A stretch of 64,000 bases of DNA from Sinorhizobium chiapasense (GCF_036488675.1 NZ_CP133148.1:2170001-2234000), one strand, 5' to 3'. Shown: positions 52,445 through 60,676, counted from the first letter of the stretch. Numbers and translations are program-made. The notes: a model not told the origin generated them from the letters alone.

Positions 52445-53353
52445 CTAATCGCTTCTTGGGATGCTGCGAGCATATCGAGCGGGTGGCATGCCTGCATATC
52501 GCGCAAAGGCAACGCTGAAAGTGCTTGCCGATCCGTAACCCACGCGTTCGGCCACCTGATCTATGCCCAATTCACGGCTGCGCAAGAGCTGCTTTGCAAG
52601 AGCCATGCGCCAAGCCAATAGATATTCCATTGGAGGTAAGCCGACAATGCGGCTGAACCGGGCAAAGAAGGCCGAGCGGGACAGAGCCGCTTCGGCCGCG
52701 AGGTCCGAGACAGTCCAAGGATGTTCTGGGCGCGCATGCAGGGCATGAAGCGCGGCCGCCAAGCGTTCATCGGCAAGGCCGCGGCTCAAGCCCGGCGCGG
52801 CTGTCGTTTCCGTGCCGGATCGCAATGCCTCGATCAACAACACCTCCAACAGCCGTTCCAGCACGAGTTCGCGTGCCGGCCGCCGTTCGCGCGTTTCCTC
52901 GCCCACCAACTGCATCAGCGTGGCAAGCCGGGGTTCGCCACGAACGAGAACCACATCCGGCAAGAGAGAGACAAGCAGGGCCGTATCTGGCGCGCCGAAG
53001 CTGCAATGCCCGATCCGCATGCGCAGATCGGCAGGCCCGTTGTGGCGTCCGACACGGAAATGCCCGTCGCGGACCTGCGTCGGGATCATGGCGGAGAGAT
53101 CGGCCGGCGCATCGATGCTCTCGTTGACCAGATCGCGCATCGCCGGCGCAAGCACGAAGTCACCGGCCTGGAGGACGAACGGTGGATGACTGCCGAACTT
53201 CACGCGGCAAGTCCCTTCCAGGATCGCGCAATAGAATGGTTCGCCGATGGCTTCACGATGAATTCGCCAGGACCCGGCACACTCCACCAATTTCGAGAAG
53301 CGGGCGGCAGGCTGTAGCAGCGTGACGATTTCTGCAAGCGGATCGACGGCCAT
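52445..53353 (-). CDS. AraC-family regulator with N-terminal cupin domain
   Basis: 302 residues. Cupin-type sensor (GEPFYCAILEGTCRVKFGSHPPFVLQAGDFVLAP) and a C-terminal double helix-turn-helix (WTVSDLAAEAALSRSAFFARFSRIVGLPPMEYLLAWRMALAKQLLRSRELGIDQVAERVGYGSASTFSVAFARYAGMPPARYA). Divergent from the SDR gene at 53451, as in the many AraC/SDR pairs of proteobacteria; it probably activates that gene. Confidence 0.9.
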   Translation of the reverse strand: MAVDPLAEIVTLLQPAARFSKLVECAGSWRIHREAIGEPFYCAILEGTCRVKFGSHPPFVLQAGDFVLAPAMRDLVNESIDAPADLSAMIPTQVRDGHFRVGRHNGPADLRMRIGHCSFGAPDTALLVSLLPDVVLVRGEPRLATLMQLVGEETRERRPARELVLERLLEVLLIEALRSGTETTAAPGLSRGLADERLAAALHALHARPEHPWTVSDLAAEAALSRSAFFARFSRIVGLPPMEYLLAWRMALAKQLLRSRELGIDQVAERVGYGSASTFSVAFARYAGMPPARYARSIPRSD

Positions 53354-53450
53354 ATTCAGGACTAACGCTAAAGGAATGAAGACTATTGCCTATATTAAGT
53401 CCGTCATGCGGTCACTACCATAGGCTCATTCATTTTGTACGGAGATGCCT

Positions 53451-54203
53451 ATGCCTACGATATTGATTACCGGTTGCTCGTCCGGCTTCGGTCTGGAAAC
53501 CGCGAAACTGTTTCTCGAACGGGGGTGGGACGTGATCGCGACGATGCGCACTCCCGACGCGGAGTTGCTGCCTGCCTCCGATCGCCTGCGGGTGCTAGCA
53601 CTCGACGTCACCGATCCGGCGAGCATCGCGCAAGCTGTCGAGGCGGCAGGCCGCATCGACGTGCTGGTCAACAACGCCGGCTTCGGTGCGCCATCACCGG
53701 TCGAATTGACGGCACCCGAGACAGTCCGGGCGCTTTTCCAGACCAATACGATCGGGACGCTGGCGATGGTTCAGGCCGTCTTGCCGCAGATGCGTCAACG
53801 GAGGTCAGGCGTCGTCATCAACGTCACGTCTACGGTGACGGTGAAGACGCTGCCGGTGGTCGGGGTGTACCGGGCGAGCAAAGCGGCGGTGAACGCCTTC
53901 ACCGAGTCCCTTGCGGTGGAGGTGGAGCCGTTCGGGATACGCGTGCATGTCGTTCTACCGGGACGCTCACCGGAAACGCGCTTCGGGGCCAATGCCCGCC
54001 CCCACCTGCGCGGTGTGGATGATCCTGACTACGCGCCGCTGATCCAGCAATTTGTGAAGAACGCGCAGGACGACACGGGTCCCGTAACCAATGCGCCCGA
54101 CGTGGCGGCGGCGGTCTGGAAAGCCGCAACCGATCCGTCCGCCCCATTGCGTATTCCGGGCGGTGCCGATGCCGAGCTTTGGATGGCCGAGGCAGGCATG
54201 TAA
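53451..54203 (+). CDS. SDR-family oxidoreductase
   Basis: 250 residues from ATG 53451; GGAG at 53441 fits this start rather than ATG 53445. Motifs: ILITGCSSGFGLETAKLF, NNAGFG, NVTSTVTV (Ser), YRASKAAV (Tyr/Lys) and a C-terminal substrate lid. The 17-beta-HSD-like classical SDR branch. Linked to the divergent AraC gene. Confidence 0.87.
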   Translation: MPTILITGCSSGFGLETAKLFLERGWDVIATMRTPDAELLPASDRLRVLALDVTDPASIAQAVEAAGRIDVLVNNAGFGAPSPVELTAPETVRALFQTNTIGTLAMVQAVLPQMRQRRSGVVINVTSTVTVKTLPVVGVYRASKAAVNAFTESLAVEVEPFGIRVHVVLPGRSPETRFGANARPHLRGVDDPDYAPLIQQFVKNAQDDTGPVTNAPDVAAAVWKAATDPSAPLRIPGGADAELWMAEAGM

Positions 54204-54274
54204 CCAAACCAGACTTTCCTCCGCTACCTGTGGTGTTGGCTGACTTCCTTATGGTAGGCATTTCCCGCCTCAGC

Positions 54275-54322
54275 CTAGAGCGCCGTGCGTTCAAGTGAAC
54301 GCACAAAGGACGCTCTAGCACT
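54275..54322. repeat. Left half of a mosaic element split by IS66
   Basis: CTAGAGCGCCGTGCGTTCAAG...CGCACAAAGGACGCTCTAG plus CACT. Joined to 56813-56871 it makes a ~107-bp element with CTAG at both ends, the size of the RIME-like repeats. Confidence 0.75.
54315..54322. other. IS66 target-site duplication, left copy (CTAGCACT)
   Basis: Identical to 56805-56812; 8 bp is the size made by IS66-family transposition. Confidence 0.92.
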
Positions 54323-54343
54323 GTAAGCGGTGACGTGAGGCCG

Positions 54344-55942
54344 TTACTTCTTGAAGTTCCAGGGCATCAGAGCGTCGAGATCGCTTGATGGCCAACCTGC
54401 GGCGATACGCTCAAGCGTCTGCGTCAGCCAGGCCAGCGGATCAACTTCGTTCATCTTGGCGGACTGGATGAGCGTAGAGAGTGTGGCCCAAGTCCTTCCG
54501 CCCCCTGCATTTCCGGCAAATAGGCTGTTCTTCCGAACAATTGCCTGGGGTCTGATTGCACGCTCAACAATGTTGGAGTCTATTTCGATGCGCCCGTCAT
54601 GGAGGAACTGTTCGAAGGCTTCCCGTCGATGAAGGGCATAGCGAATGGCTTCGGCGAGCTTTGATTTTCCAGAGATGCGGGGCAGCGTGTCCTGCCAGAG
54701 TTTGTAGAGATCGGCAACGACTGCAGCGGAGGCCTCCTGGCGGGCGGCTGCGCGAACATCGGGGCTTTGTCCGCGCACCTTTTCCTCAATCGACCAAAGT
54801 GCGCCCATCTTTTCGATTGTCGCCGTTGCCACCTTGGAACTGTCGTTCGCGTGCAGTTCGTAAAACCGACGGCGACCATGCGCCCAGCATCCTGCCAATA
54901 GAGCGCCGTCGTTTCCGCGGTCGGGGCGGGCAACACGGTTATAGGCAGTGTATCCGTCGATTTGCAGGATACCGCGATAGCCTTCGAGATGCCGCGCGAC
55001 ACAATCGCCGGATCGACTGTCTTCAAAACGATAGGCCACCATCGGCGGACCACTGCCGCCGAACGGTCGATCGTCCCGCGCGTACGCCCATAAATACGCT
55101 GTCTTTGCCGACCCCGATCCGGGAACAAGTGTCGGTAATGTCGTCTCGTCGGCGAATATTCGTTCACCTCGTTTGATCTGGCTGAAGGTGTAGTCCGCGA
55201 GGATCTCGAGTTCGAACCCGAGCTTACCCATCCACCGCGCCATGATACCGCGCTCGACCTCGACATGGTCGCGCAGGAAGATCGCCTCCTGTCGATAGAG
55301 CGGCAACCCGTCGCCATATTTGGAGACCGCGATATAGGCGAGCAGCGCTTCCGTCGGAATGCCGCTTTCGACGATATGCGCCGGGGCTGAGGCCTGGATG
55401 ACGCCGTCTTCGTTCTTGAAGGCATACTTCGGGCGATGGGTGACGATCACCCGGAACTTCGGCGGAATGACATCAAGCCGCTCGGAGGTATCTTCCCCGA
55501 TCAGGACCTTCTGTTTGCCAGCGTGTTCGGGCAGTTCGTCCGGCTCGATGACTACATGGACCCGCTCCAGGTGCGGCGGGAAGCCCTTGCGCGGGCGCGG
55601 CGCACGCTTTGCAGCGCCTGGATTGCGGCCCTTGGAAACCAGCGCCTCAATCGCGGCAATGCCAATGTCGATTTCTTCGAAGACAAACGCGCCCTGTTCG
55701 TCCAGGTCTGCCTCGATGGACTTGCCCTGCTTTTCCGAACGGCGGCCATACCTGTATCGATTGAAAGCTTTGAGGATCAGCTTCAACTTGGCGATCTGTT
55801 CGTCCGCGTCCGTATTGCGGGCCTTCAGATCAGCGACTTCGTCTTCCAGAACATCGGCGCGCGCAGCCTTTGCTGCCATCGCCATGACCATGGCTTTCAG
55901 CGCATCAACGTCATCAGGAAGCTCGAGATCGGCTGGTTTCAT
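54344..55942 (-). CDS. tnpC: IS66 transposase TnpC
   Basis: 532 residues. Leucine-zipper-like N-terminus (ADVLEDEVADLKARNTDADEQIAKLKLILKAFNRYRYGRRSEK), zinc-finger/helix region, then the DDE domain: FADETTLPTLVPG, LQIDGYTAYNRV, CWAHGRRRFYE and SNIVERAIRPQAIVRKNSLFAG. Full length for the family and without disruption. Catalyses IS66 transposition. Confidence 0.95.
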   Translation of the reverse strand: MKPADLELPDDVDALKAMVMAMAAKAARADVLEDEVADLKARNTDADEQIAKLKLILKAFNRYRYGRRSEKQGKSIEADLDEQGAFVFEEIDIGIAAIEALVSKGRNPGAAKRAPRPRKGFPPHLERVHVVIEPDELPEHAGKQKVLIGEDTSERLDVIPPKFRVIVTHRPKYAFKNEDGVIQASAPAHIVESGIPTEALLAYIAVSKYGDGLPLYRQEAIFLRDHVEVERGIMARWMGKLGFELEILADYTFSQIKRGERIFADETTLPTLVPGSGSAKTAYLWAYARDDRPFGGSGPPMVAYRFEDSRSGDCVARHLEGYRGILQIDGYTAYNRVARPDRGNDGALLAGCWAHGRRRFYELHANDSSKVATATIEKMGALWSIEEKVRGQSPDVRAAARQEASAAVVADLYKLWQDTLPRISGKSKLAEAIRYALHRREAFEQFLHDGRIEIDSNIVERAIRPQAIVRKNSLFAGNAGGGRTWATLSTLIQSAKMNEVDPLAWLTQTLERIAAGWPSSDLDALMPWNFKK

Positions 55943-56016
55943 GCCCTTATGTAGAGCATGTTTCGGCGAGATTTACCCTCAGTTTCAGCCGCCTGATTCA
56001 CTCTGCCGCAGGGCTT

Positions 56017-56361
56017 TTACCCAACAAATTCCGGTCGTTTCACCGTAGCCGAGCGGACCCGTTTCCAGTCCATGCCGTCAACGAGTGCAAGCAGTTGCGC
56101 GTGATTGAGCTGCACGCGGGCCGGTCCGATCTTCGGCCAGACGAACTGATTTTTTTCGAGCCGCTTCGAATATAGGCAGACGCCTGAGCCATCCCACCAG
56201 GCGATCTTTATTCTGTCTGCTCTTTTGGCGCGGAAAACGTAGAGCGAGCCATTGAAGGGATCACTTCCAGCATCACGCACCAGCGCCAAAAGACTGTCTG
56301 GACCTTTGCGGAAGTCAACGGGATGACTGGCCAAGAACACCTTCGTACCAGCCGGTATCAT
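56017..56361 (-). CDS. tnpB: IS66 accessory protein TnpB
   Basis: 114 residues with the family core VFLASHPVDFRKGPDSLLALV...GSLYVFRAKRADRIKIAWWDGSGVCLYSKRLEKNQFVWP. Overlaps tnpA by 4 bp (ATGA), the typical translational coupling. Its exact biochemical role is unknown, but it is required for transposition in studied members. Confidence 0.95.
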   Translation of the reverse strand: MIPAGTKVFLASHPVDFRKGPDSLLALVRDAGSDPFNGSLYVFRAKRADRIKIAWWDGSGVCLYSKRLEKNQFVWPKIGPARVQLNHAQLLALVDGMDWKRVRSATVKRPEFVG

Positions 56362-56717
56362 GCAGAGCGTACCGCGCGGATCAGCCTGACGAGATGTGGC
56401 TCGTCGATCGCGACATTCACCCGGATCACAGCGTCGCCGATCATGATGTCCGCGGTGGAGCTTTCGCCCCGAGCCGTATCAACAACAGCCTCCGCTTTCA
56501 GTCGGGCATTGCGCCGCCACGTGAACAATTGCGATGGGTCGATCCCTATGCGCCTCGCTATCGCAGAAACGCTCGCACCTGGCTCCATGCTTTCGGCTAC
56601 CGCCTGAGCCTTCAACTCATTTGACCAACGTCGAACCTCTCGCGGCGCGCCCTCCAGGCGACCCGCAACGGCTTCGATCATATGGAACGTTCTATGTTCG
56701 GACATAGGTTCAGACAT
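56358..56717 (-). CDS. tnpA: IS66 accessory protein TnpA
   Basis: 119 residues with a helix-turn-helix RRWSNELKAQAVAESMEPGASVSAIARRIGIDPSQLFTWRRNARLKAE, as in IS66/IS3 OrfA-like proteins. First gene of the IS66 operon. Confidence 0.93.
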   Translation of the reverse strand: MSEPMSEHRTFHMIEAVAGRLEGAPREVRRWSNELKAQAVAESMEPGASVSAIARRIGIDPSQLFTWRRNARLKAEAVVDTARGESSTADIMIGDAVIRVNVAIDEPHLVRLIRAVRSA

Positions 56718-56804
56718 AGCAATTCATACCAAGCTCATTCCCTGAGCTCACACGAATAAACCCGATCCACCGCTATCGCCAGACGGGGTCAATGCACCGC
56801 TTAC

Positions 56805-56812
56805 CTAGCACT
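56805..56812. other. IS66 target-site duplication, right copy (CTAGCACT)
   Basis: Exact copy of 54315-54322. Confidence 0.92.
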
Positions 56813-56871
56813 TTGATTCTAGAGCATCTTATCCGCTTTCAGTGATTCCACTTGAAAGCGGGATGCTCTAG
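56813..56871. repeat. Right half of the mosaic element split by IS66
   Basis: TTGATT followed by the palindrome CTAGAGCATC...CCGCTTTCA / TGAAAGCGGGATGCTCTAG (56819-56871). Confidence 0.75.
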
Positions 56872-56893
56872 TAAATGAGATGGAGCCAATCGC

Positions 56894-57283
56894 ATGAAAT
56901 GCCTTCGCATCTATGCTACCCCGGATGGCGAGTCACATTTCGATGAAATCGAACTGCCAACAACGAAGAAGGCGGTACATCCCGACGCCGTTCCCTTCGA
57001 CGTTACTGGCAGCTATCCGGCATCTCGCGTCCGCATCACCCACATCCCCGCAGGGATGCGCGAAGTTGCGTGGCATAAGGTGCCGGAGCCCGTGCTGACG
57101 GTGAGACTTGATGGCTCAGTAGAATATGAGACGAGCGACGGTGAGGTGCGCCACGTTCAGGCGGGTAGCTTCGTGTTGGTGGAGGACACCCATGGCAAAG
57201 GCCATCTGTCCCGCCATTCGCCGGAGGCACAAACCGTAATCTGGATTTCGCTACCGAACGGTCTTGAAATGCCGCCAGCATAG
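56894..57283 (+). CDS. Small cupin-like protein
   Basis: 129 residues; GATGGAG upstream. A single cupin-type barrel: PASRVRITHIPAGMREVAWHKVPEPVLTVRLDGSVEYETSDGEVRHVQAGSFVLVEDTHGKGHLSRH, with His residues for a metal but not the strict HxH motif. Function unknown. It directly follows the IS66 insertion and mosaic repeat, so its promoter region may have been altered. Confidence 0.7.
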   Translation: MKCLRIYATPDGESHFDEIELPTTKKAVHPDAVPFDVTGSYPASRVRITHIPAGMREVAWHKVPEPVLTVRLDGSVEYETSDGEVRHVQAGSFVLVEDTHGKGHLSRHSPEAQTVIWISLPNGLEMPPA

Positions 57284-57352
57284 GTGTGCGCGGCACACCG
57301 CTCAGGCAATTCCGGACGGAGACCCTTACGCACTTTTCCGGGAATTGCTCTA

Positions 57353-57466
57353 AGAGTCCGTTTGAGAACGTCAGTGGCTGACACGTCGGAGCAGAAGACC
57401 GCCCATGGCGACGTGGATCATGGCTTCTGACACGTCGATGCGGGCCTCGGTCGCGCTCGCTGACAT
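57353..57466 (-). pseudogene. 3' end of an IS transposase (decayed)
   Basis: The minus strand reads SATEARIDVSEAMIHVAMGGLLLRRVSH-stop, which resembles an IS5/IS4-type transposase C-terminus, followed by GAGTCCGTTTGAGAACGTC (plus strand 57354-57372), which resembles an IS terminal repeat. No N-terminal part is present. A short CAATTCC...GGAATTG stem lies just left (57322-57352). Confidence 0.4.
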
Positions 57467-57500
57467 TGGTCACTCTTCGCCGTTTCTCTTCGTATCGCGC

Positions 57501-57938
57501 TCAGCTGAGTTCCTGGGCGAGTCCGATGAGAAGCCCTTCAGGCCCACGGATGTAGCAGAGCCGATACGCGTCCTTATACTGAACGACTTCGCCTACGAGC
57601 TGCGCGCCGCGCATGCGGAGCCGTTGGAGCGTGTCGTCGATGTCGTCCACGGTGAACATGACGCGGAGGTAGCCCAGGGCGTTGACCGGGGCGTTCCGGT
57701 GATCTGCGACGACAGGCGGCGTAAGGAAGCGGGAGAGCTCGAGCCGGCTGTGGCCGTCCGGTGTGCGCATCATGGCGATCTCGACGTGCTGATCGCCCAG
57801 TCCAGTGACACGTCCGGCCCATTCTCCTTCGATCATGGCCCGCCCTTCGAGCTCGAGGCCGAGTTCGCGAAAGAAATCAATCGTCCCTTCGAGGTCTTCG
57901 ACGACGATTCCTACGTTGTCCATCCGCTTGAGCGCCAT
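57501..57938 (-). CDS. VOC-family (glyoxalase/dioxygenase-like) protein
   Basis: 145 residues from ATG 57938 with GGAG upstream; the longer reading crosses a mosaic repeat. Two beta-alpha-beta modules: MDNVGIVVEDLEGTIDFFRELGLELEGR...HVEIAMMRTPDGHSRLELSRF and LRVMFTVDDIDDTLQRLRMRGAQLVGE...RLCYIRGPEGLLIGLAQEL, with a terminal Glu as expected of metal-binding vicinal oxygen chelate proteins. Substrate unknown. Confidence 0.83.
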   Translation of the reverse strand: MALKRMDNVGIVVEDLEGTIDFFRELGLELEGRAMIEGEWAGRVTGLGDQHVEIAMMRTPDGHSRLELSRFLTPPVVADHRNAPVNALGYLRVMFTVDDIDDTLQRLRMRGAQLVGEVVQYKDAYRLCYIRGPEGLLIGLAQELS

Positions 57939-57982
57939 GTTTCCAATCTCCAAGGTGGCGTTCCAATCGATAAGGTGTCGCC

Positions 57983-58060
57983 TACTGCATGTTTCCTTAA
58001 ATCGTAACCGGTTTAAGGATAAAAACATGCAGCAATTCAAAGTGCTACGGCGTCCTTTTC
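57983..58060. repeat. Truncated RIME-like element
   Basis: CTACTGCATGTTTCCTTAAATCG...GGTTTAAGGATAAAAACATGCAG, the linker CAATTCAAAGTG, then CTACGGCGTCCTTTTC; the closing half of the second palindrome is missing, as in the copy at 7787. Confidence 0.75.
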
Positions 58061-58084
58061 AAACGGTCTCTAAGGCAGTCTGTG

Positions 58085-58660
58085 CTACGTCATCCAGCCG
58101 GGCAGCTCGGATGCCTGCCTGATCCAGCTTGCCACCAGTTCCTCGTCGAGATGCTCGCCCTCGTGGATGTGGAAATAGCGCGTGTTCTTGTCCTTGGACT
58201 CGACCGGCGGAAGAGGACTGAGCGATGCGCCGCGGAAGAACGTCACCTTGATGTATTTCGTGAAGCAGTGATAGGCGAGGAACCAGCCCTGGCCCTCGAC
58301 GCCATAGAAGGGCGAGTTCCATTTGACCGCCTTCTTGACCCCGGGGACGGTGCGCACGATGAGCGCGTCGAGGCGGCGCCCGGCGTCGCTCTTCCAGCCC
58401 GGCATGGCCGCGATATAGGCCTGCACGGGAGCGTTGCCCTCGCCCTTCGCAATCTGCGGGTTGCCGCCTGAAAGCAGGGTCGGCTTCGCATCCTTGGTCT
58501 TGGTTGCGGCGGCCTTGGTGGCTGCAGGCTTGGTCGCTGCGGGCTTGCGGGCCGACGATTTGGCGGCCGGCTGGCGCGGCTTCCCCGCCTTCGCAGCACC
58601 CCGCTTGGCGTCGGGCTCGTTCACGACCTTCGTCGGCTTGCTGGACGTCTTCTCGGCCAT
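58085..58660 (-). CDS. DUF1801 (YdhG-like) protein with Lys/Ala-rich N-terminal tail
   Basis: 191 residues from ATG 58660, GGAG 8 bases upstream. Residues 1-65 are low-complexity and basic (repeats of KPAATK/KAAATK), like histone H1-type tails of some alphaproteobacterial proteins. Residues ~75-190 form the DUF1801 domain (VQAYIAAMPGWKSDAGRRLDALIVRTVPGVKKAVKWNSPFYGV...FTKYIKVTFFRGASLSPLPP). The family function is not established (iron-chaperone-like fold); the basic tail suggests nucleic-acid contact. Confidence 0.75.
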   Translation of the reverse strand: MAEKTSSKPTKVVNEPDAKRGAAKAGKPRQPAAKSSARKPAATKPAATKAAATKTKDAKPTLLSGGNPQIAKGEGNAPVQAYIAAMPGWKSDAGRRLDALIVRTVPGVKKAVKWNSPFYGVEGQGWFLAYHCFTKYIKVTFFRGASLSPLPPVESKDKNTRYFHIHEGEHLDEELVASWIRQASELPGWMT

Positions 58661-58799
58661 AACGTTCACTCCACTGAAAGACGGAGGCTACTTTAGGGCG
58701 TTAACGCATTTTGCCCAGCGCCTTACGGTAAAGCGATCGAGCCTTGATCCGTAATTTGCGGCGACTTTCCCGAGATGGTCGCGGGCGAGCCCTGATGCT

Positions 58800-59696
58800 T
58801 CAGCCCCCAAGTTCTTCGACCATGAGATCGATGAAGCGCCTGACACGCGGCTCGAGGAGACGCTTGTTGGGATAGATCGTCACGATCTTTACGTCGTCGG
58901 TCTCGAGATCGGAAAGAACCGGCTGGAGGCGGCCCGCAGCCATGTCCTCCGCGACCAGAAAGTCCGGAAGAAACGCGATGCCGAGTCCCGCCATGGCGGC
59001 ATCCCGGATCGCCTCTCCGCTATCGAGCCTCAGGCGGCTGCGGCCCTGGGCTTTGACCCACGAACTTCCTTCCCCGCGGAAGCGCCAGCTTTGCCTTTGG
59101 TTGCGACTGCTGAAGATCAGGCAGTCGTGTGCTGCAAGATCGTCTATGTCCAGCGGCTCGCCGCGCCCGGCGATGTAGGACGGCGAGGCACAGAACACCG
59201 CCTTGTATCTGGCGACCACCCGGGAGACGAGCCGGGTATCCGAAGTCGTAACCCCGATCCTGACCGCCAGATCGAAACCTTCCTCGACGATGTCGGCCAC
59301 GCGATCGGAGAAGCTCACCTCGACCTGGATCTCGGGCCAGGCCGCCAGATATTTTCCGATGACGGGCAGAACCAGAAGCCGCCCAAAGGCATCGGGAACG
59401 GTGAGCCGGAGAACCCCGCGTGGCGTGCCGCTCTGCCCGGCCACACTCGCCTCCGCTTCGTCGATCGACGCCAGAACCTGCAGCCCGCGTTCGTAGAACA
59501 CCCGCCCTTCCTCGGTGAGGCTCAAGGTTCTGGTCGTGCGGTTCAGGAGACGCGTACCGAGCCTGTCTTCCAGGCGGATGACGGCTTTTCCCGCCGCCGA
59601 CCTGGACAGGCCCATGGCCTGCCCTCCGGCGACGAAGCTCCCCGCATCGACGACGGCCATGAACACCTGAATGTCGTTCAGATTCGCACGCAGCAT
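58800..59696 (-). CDS. LysR-family regulator
   Basis: 298 residues from ATG 59696; the upstream frame is mosaic-repeat sequence. N-terminal helix-turn-helix LNDIQVFMAVVDAGSFVAGGQAMGLSRSAAGKAVIRLEDRLGTRLLNRTTRTLSLTEEG, effector domain with VPDAFGRLLVLPVIGKYLAAWPEIQVEVSFSDRVADIVEEGFDLAVRIG. No divergent target gene is adjacent; the neighbouring space holds two mosaic elements and an IS relic, so a partner may have been lost. Confidence 0.9.
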   Translation of the reverse strand: MLRANLNDIQVFMAVVDAGSFVAGGQAMGLSRSAAGKAVIRLEDRLGTRLLNRTTRTLSLTEEGRVFYERGLQVLASIDEAEASVAGQSGTPRGVLRLTVPDAFGRLLVLPVIGKYLAAWPEIQVEVSFSDRVADIVEEGFDLAVRIGVTTSDTRLVSRVVARYKAVFCASPSYIAGRGEPLDIDDLAAHDCLIFSSRNQRQSWRFRGEGSSWVKAQGRSRLRLDSGEAIRDAAMAGLGIAFLPDFLVAEDMAAGRLQPVLSDLETDDVKIVTIYPNKRLLEPRVRRFIDLMVEELGG

Positions 59697-59713
59697 GATG
59701 CAACTCCAGCGGC

Positions 59714-59819
59714 CATCGCATGATTCCTTAAGTCGGAATCGATTTAAGAACAAAATCATGCGGCAACTCAAAGGGCGACAGCGACCTTTGCGCGTTCGAT
59801 TGGACGCGCGGCGCTGTAG
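59714..59819. repeat. RIME-like element (full copy)
   Basis: GCATGATTCCTTAAGTCGGAATCGATTTAAGAACAAAATCATGC followed by CGACAGCGACCTTTGCGCG...CGCGCGGCGCTGTAG. Confidence 0.8.
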
Positions 59820-59854
59820 ACTACCGCAGAGGCTTCACGCTGCCGGACATGTCT

Positions 59855-59962
59855 CTAAAGCACGTCGCGTTCAAACCGCCTCATGCGACGCGCTTTAGGT
59901 CTTTGTTTTCATGCATGTCGTTGTCCCAGAACCGCTGCACACTTTTGAGCGACATGCATTAG
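59855..59962. repeat. Mosaic element of a second type (CTAAAGC / GACATGCATTAG)
   Basis: CTAAAGCACGTCGCG...CGACGCGCTTTAG, then GCATGTCGTTGTCCCAGAACCGCTGCACACTTTTGAGCGACATGC ending ATTAG; 108 bp, two palindromes. The same modular plan as the RIME-like copies with different stems. Confidence 0.8.
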
Positions 59963-59966
59963 ATTG

Positions 59967-60176
59967 GGTCGTGGACTCATAATGCCGCAGCTTTAGGCGA
60001 ATGCAGGCCGGCTTTGTCATCAGGAAGGTCGATCCCAGTTTGTCGTAACGCGTGGCTATCCTGCGGAAGCATTTGAGCTTGTTGAAGAAGCGCTCAATAA
60101 GGTTGCGCTTCTTCAAGACGCGTCGCAGCGGCTCTATAACGCGCCATTCAAAGTCGGTAAGACCATATCGGCTCAT
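59967..60176 (-). pseudogene. IS5-family (IS427-like) transposase remnant with internal deletion
   Basis: The N-terminal MSRYGLTDFEWRVIEPL is fused directly to the C-terminal KKRNLIERFFNKLKCFRRIATRYDKLGSTFL...KLRHYESTT. About 150 residues of the normal ~250-residue transposase are missing, including catalytic positions. The gene runs into the mosaic element at its 3' end. Confidence 0.8.
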
Positions 60177-60214
60177 GCCGAGCTTGAATCAGGTTGTTGC
60201 AGACTAGACAAGCC

Positions 60215-60676
60215 TCAGTCGACAAACTTGATTGCGACGGTGGAGCCGTCCGGCAAGTCCTTGGTTTGCGCGTATATTGTGGCCGTAAAGCTCAGCCATT
60301 CCGTCCAGGCGCATATCCAGATGTTGTCGACCTTGTATTCGCCCCCAAATAAAGGAAGCGTCGTGAAGGCATAGCACTGAGTGGAACTAAGGACCATTCC
60401 TGCTGAGCGGCATCGATCCACCAATGGACGCAGCAGCCAACCGTCTGCATCGTCAACGCAACGTTGATGGAACTCTTCCTCAGAAGCCGCGATCTCCGCG
60501 ATCGAAGCAGCGGCGACTTCCAGCATATGGATTGCTCCACCGGCATCCGCCAAGAACACGTCTCCGAAGAGGTTAGACCCCAAGACACGGCACGGAACGG
60601 GCAGTAGGTCCGCCCACGCATCAAGTTGCACGGCGGTTATCTCAACGGCAAGGAAGTCTGAGTAGTTCTGTTGCAT
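60215..60676 (-). CDS. DUF1851/T6SS immunity Tdi1-like protein
   Basis: 153 residues from ATG 60676; the upstream reading is a shadow. The segment LGSNLFGDVFLADAGGAIHMLEVAAASIAEIAASEEEFHQR and the C-terminal part CYAFTTLPLFGGEYKVDNIWICAWTEWLSFTATIYAQ fit the DUF1851 domain (Tdi1 C-terminal type), known from immunity proteins against a type VI toxin of Agrobacterium. No type VI effector or secretion gene is in the window. It is an orphan next to an IS relic. Confidence 0.65.
   Translation of the reverse strand: MQQNYSDFLAVEITAVQLDAWADLLPVPCRVLGSNLFGDVFLADAGGAIHMLEVAAASIAEIAASEEEFHQRCVDDADGWLLRPLVDRCRSAGMVLSSTQCYAFTTLPLFGGEYKVDNIWICAWTEWLSFTATIYAQTKDLPDGSTVAIKFVD

Larger units (their letters stand above)
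54323..56804 (-). mobile_element. Complete IS66-family insertion sequence (2482 bp)
   Basis: The terminal inverted repeats begin GTAAGCGGTG at 54323 and end CACCGCTTAC at 56804. The exact duplication CTAGCACT lies on both sides. It carries the three IS66 genes in order tnpA, tnpB, tnpC on the minus strand, all open, so it is probably still mobile. Confidence 0.95.
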
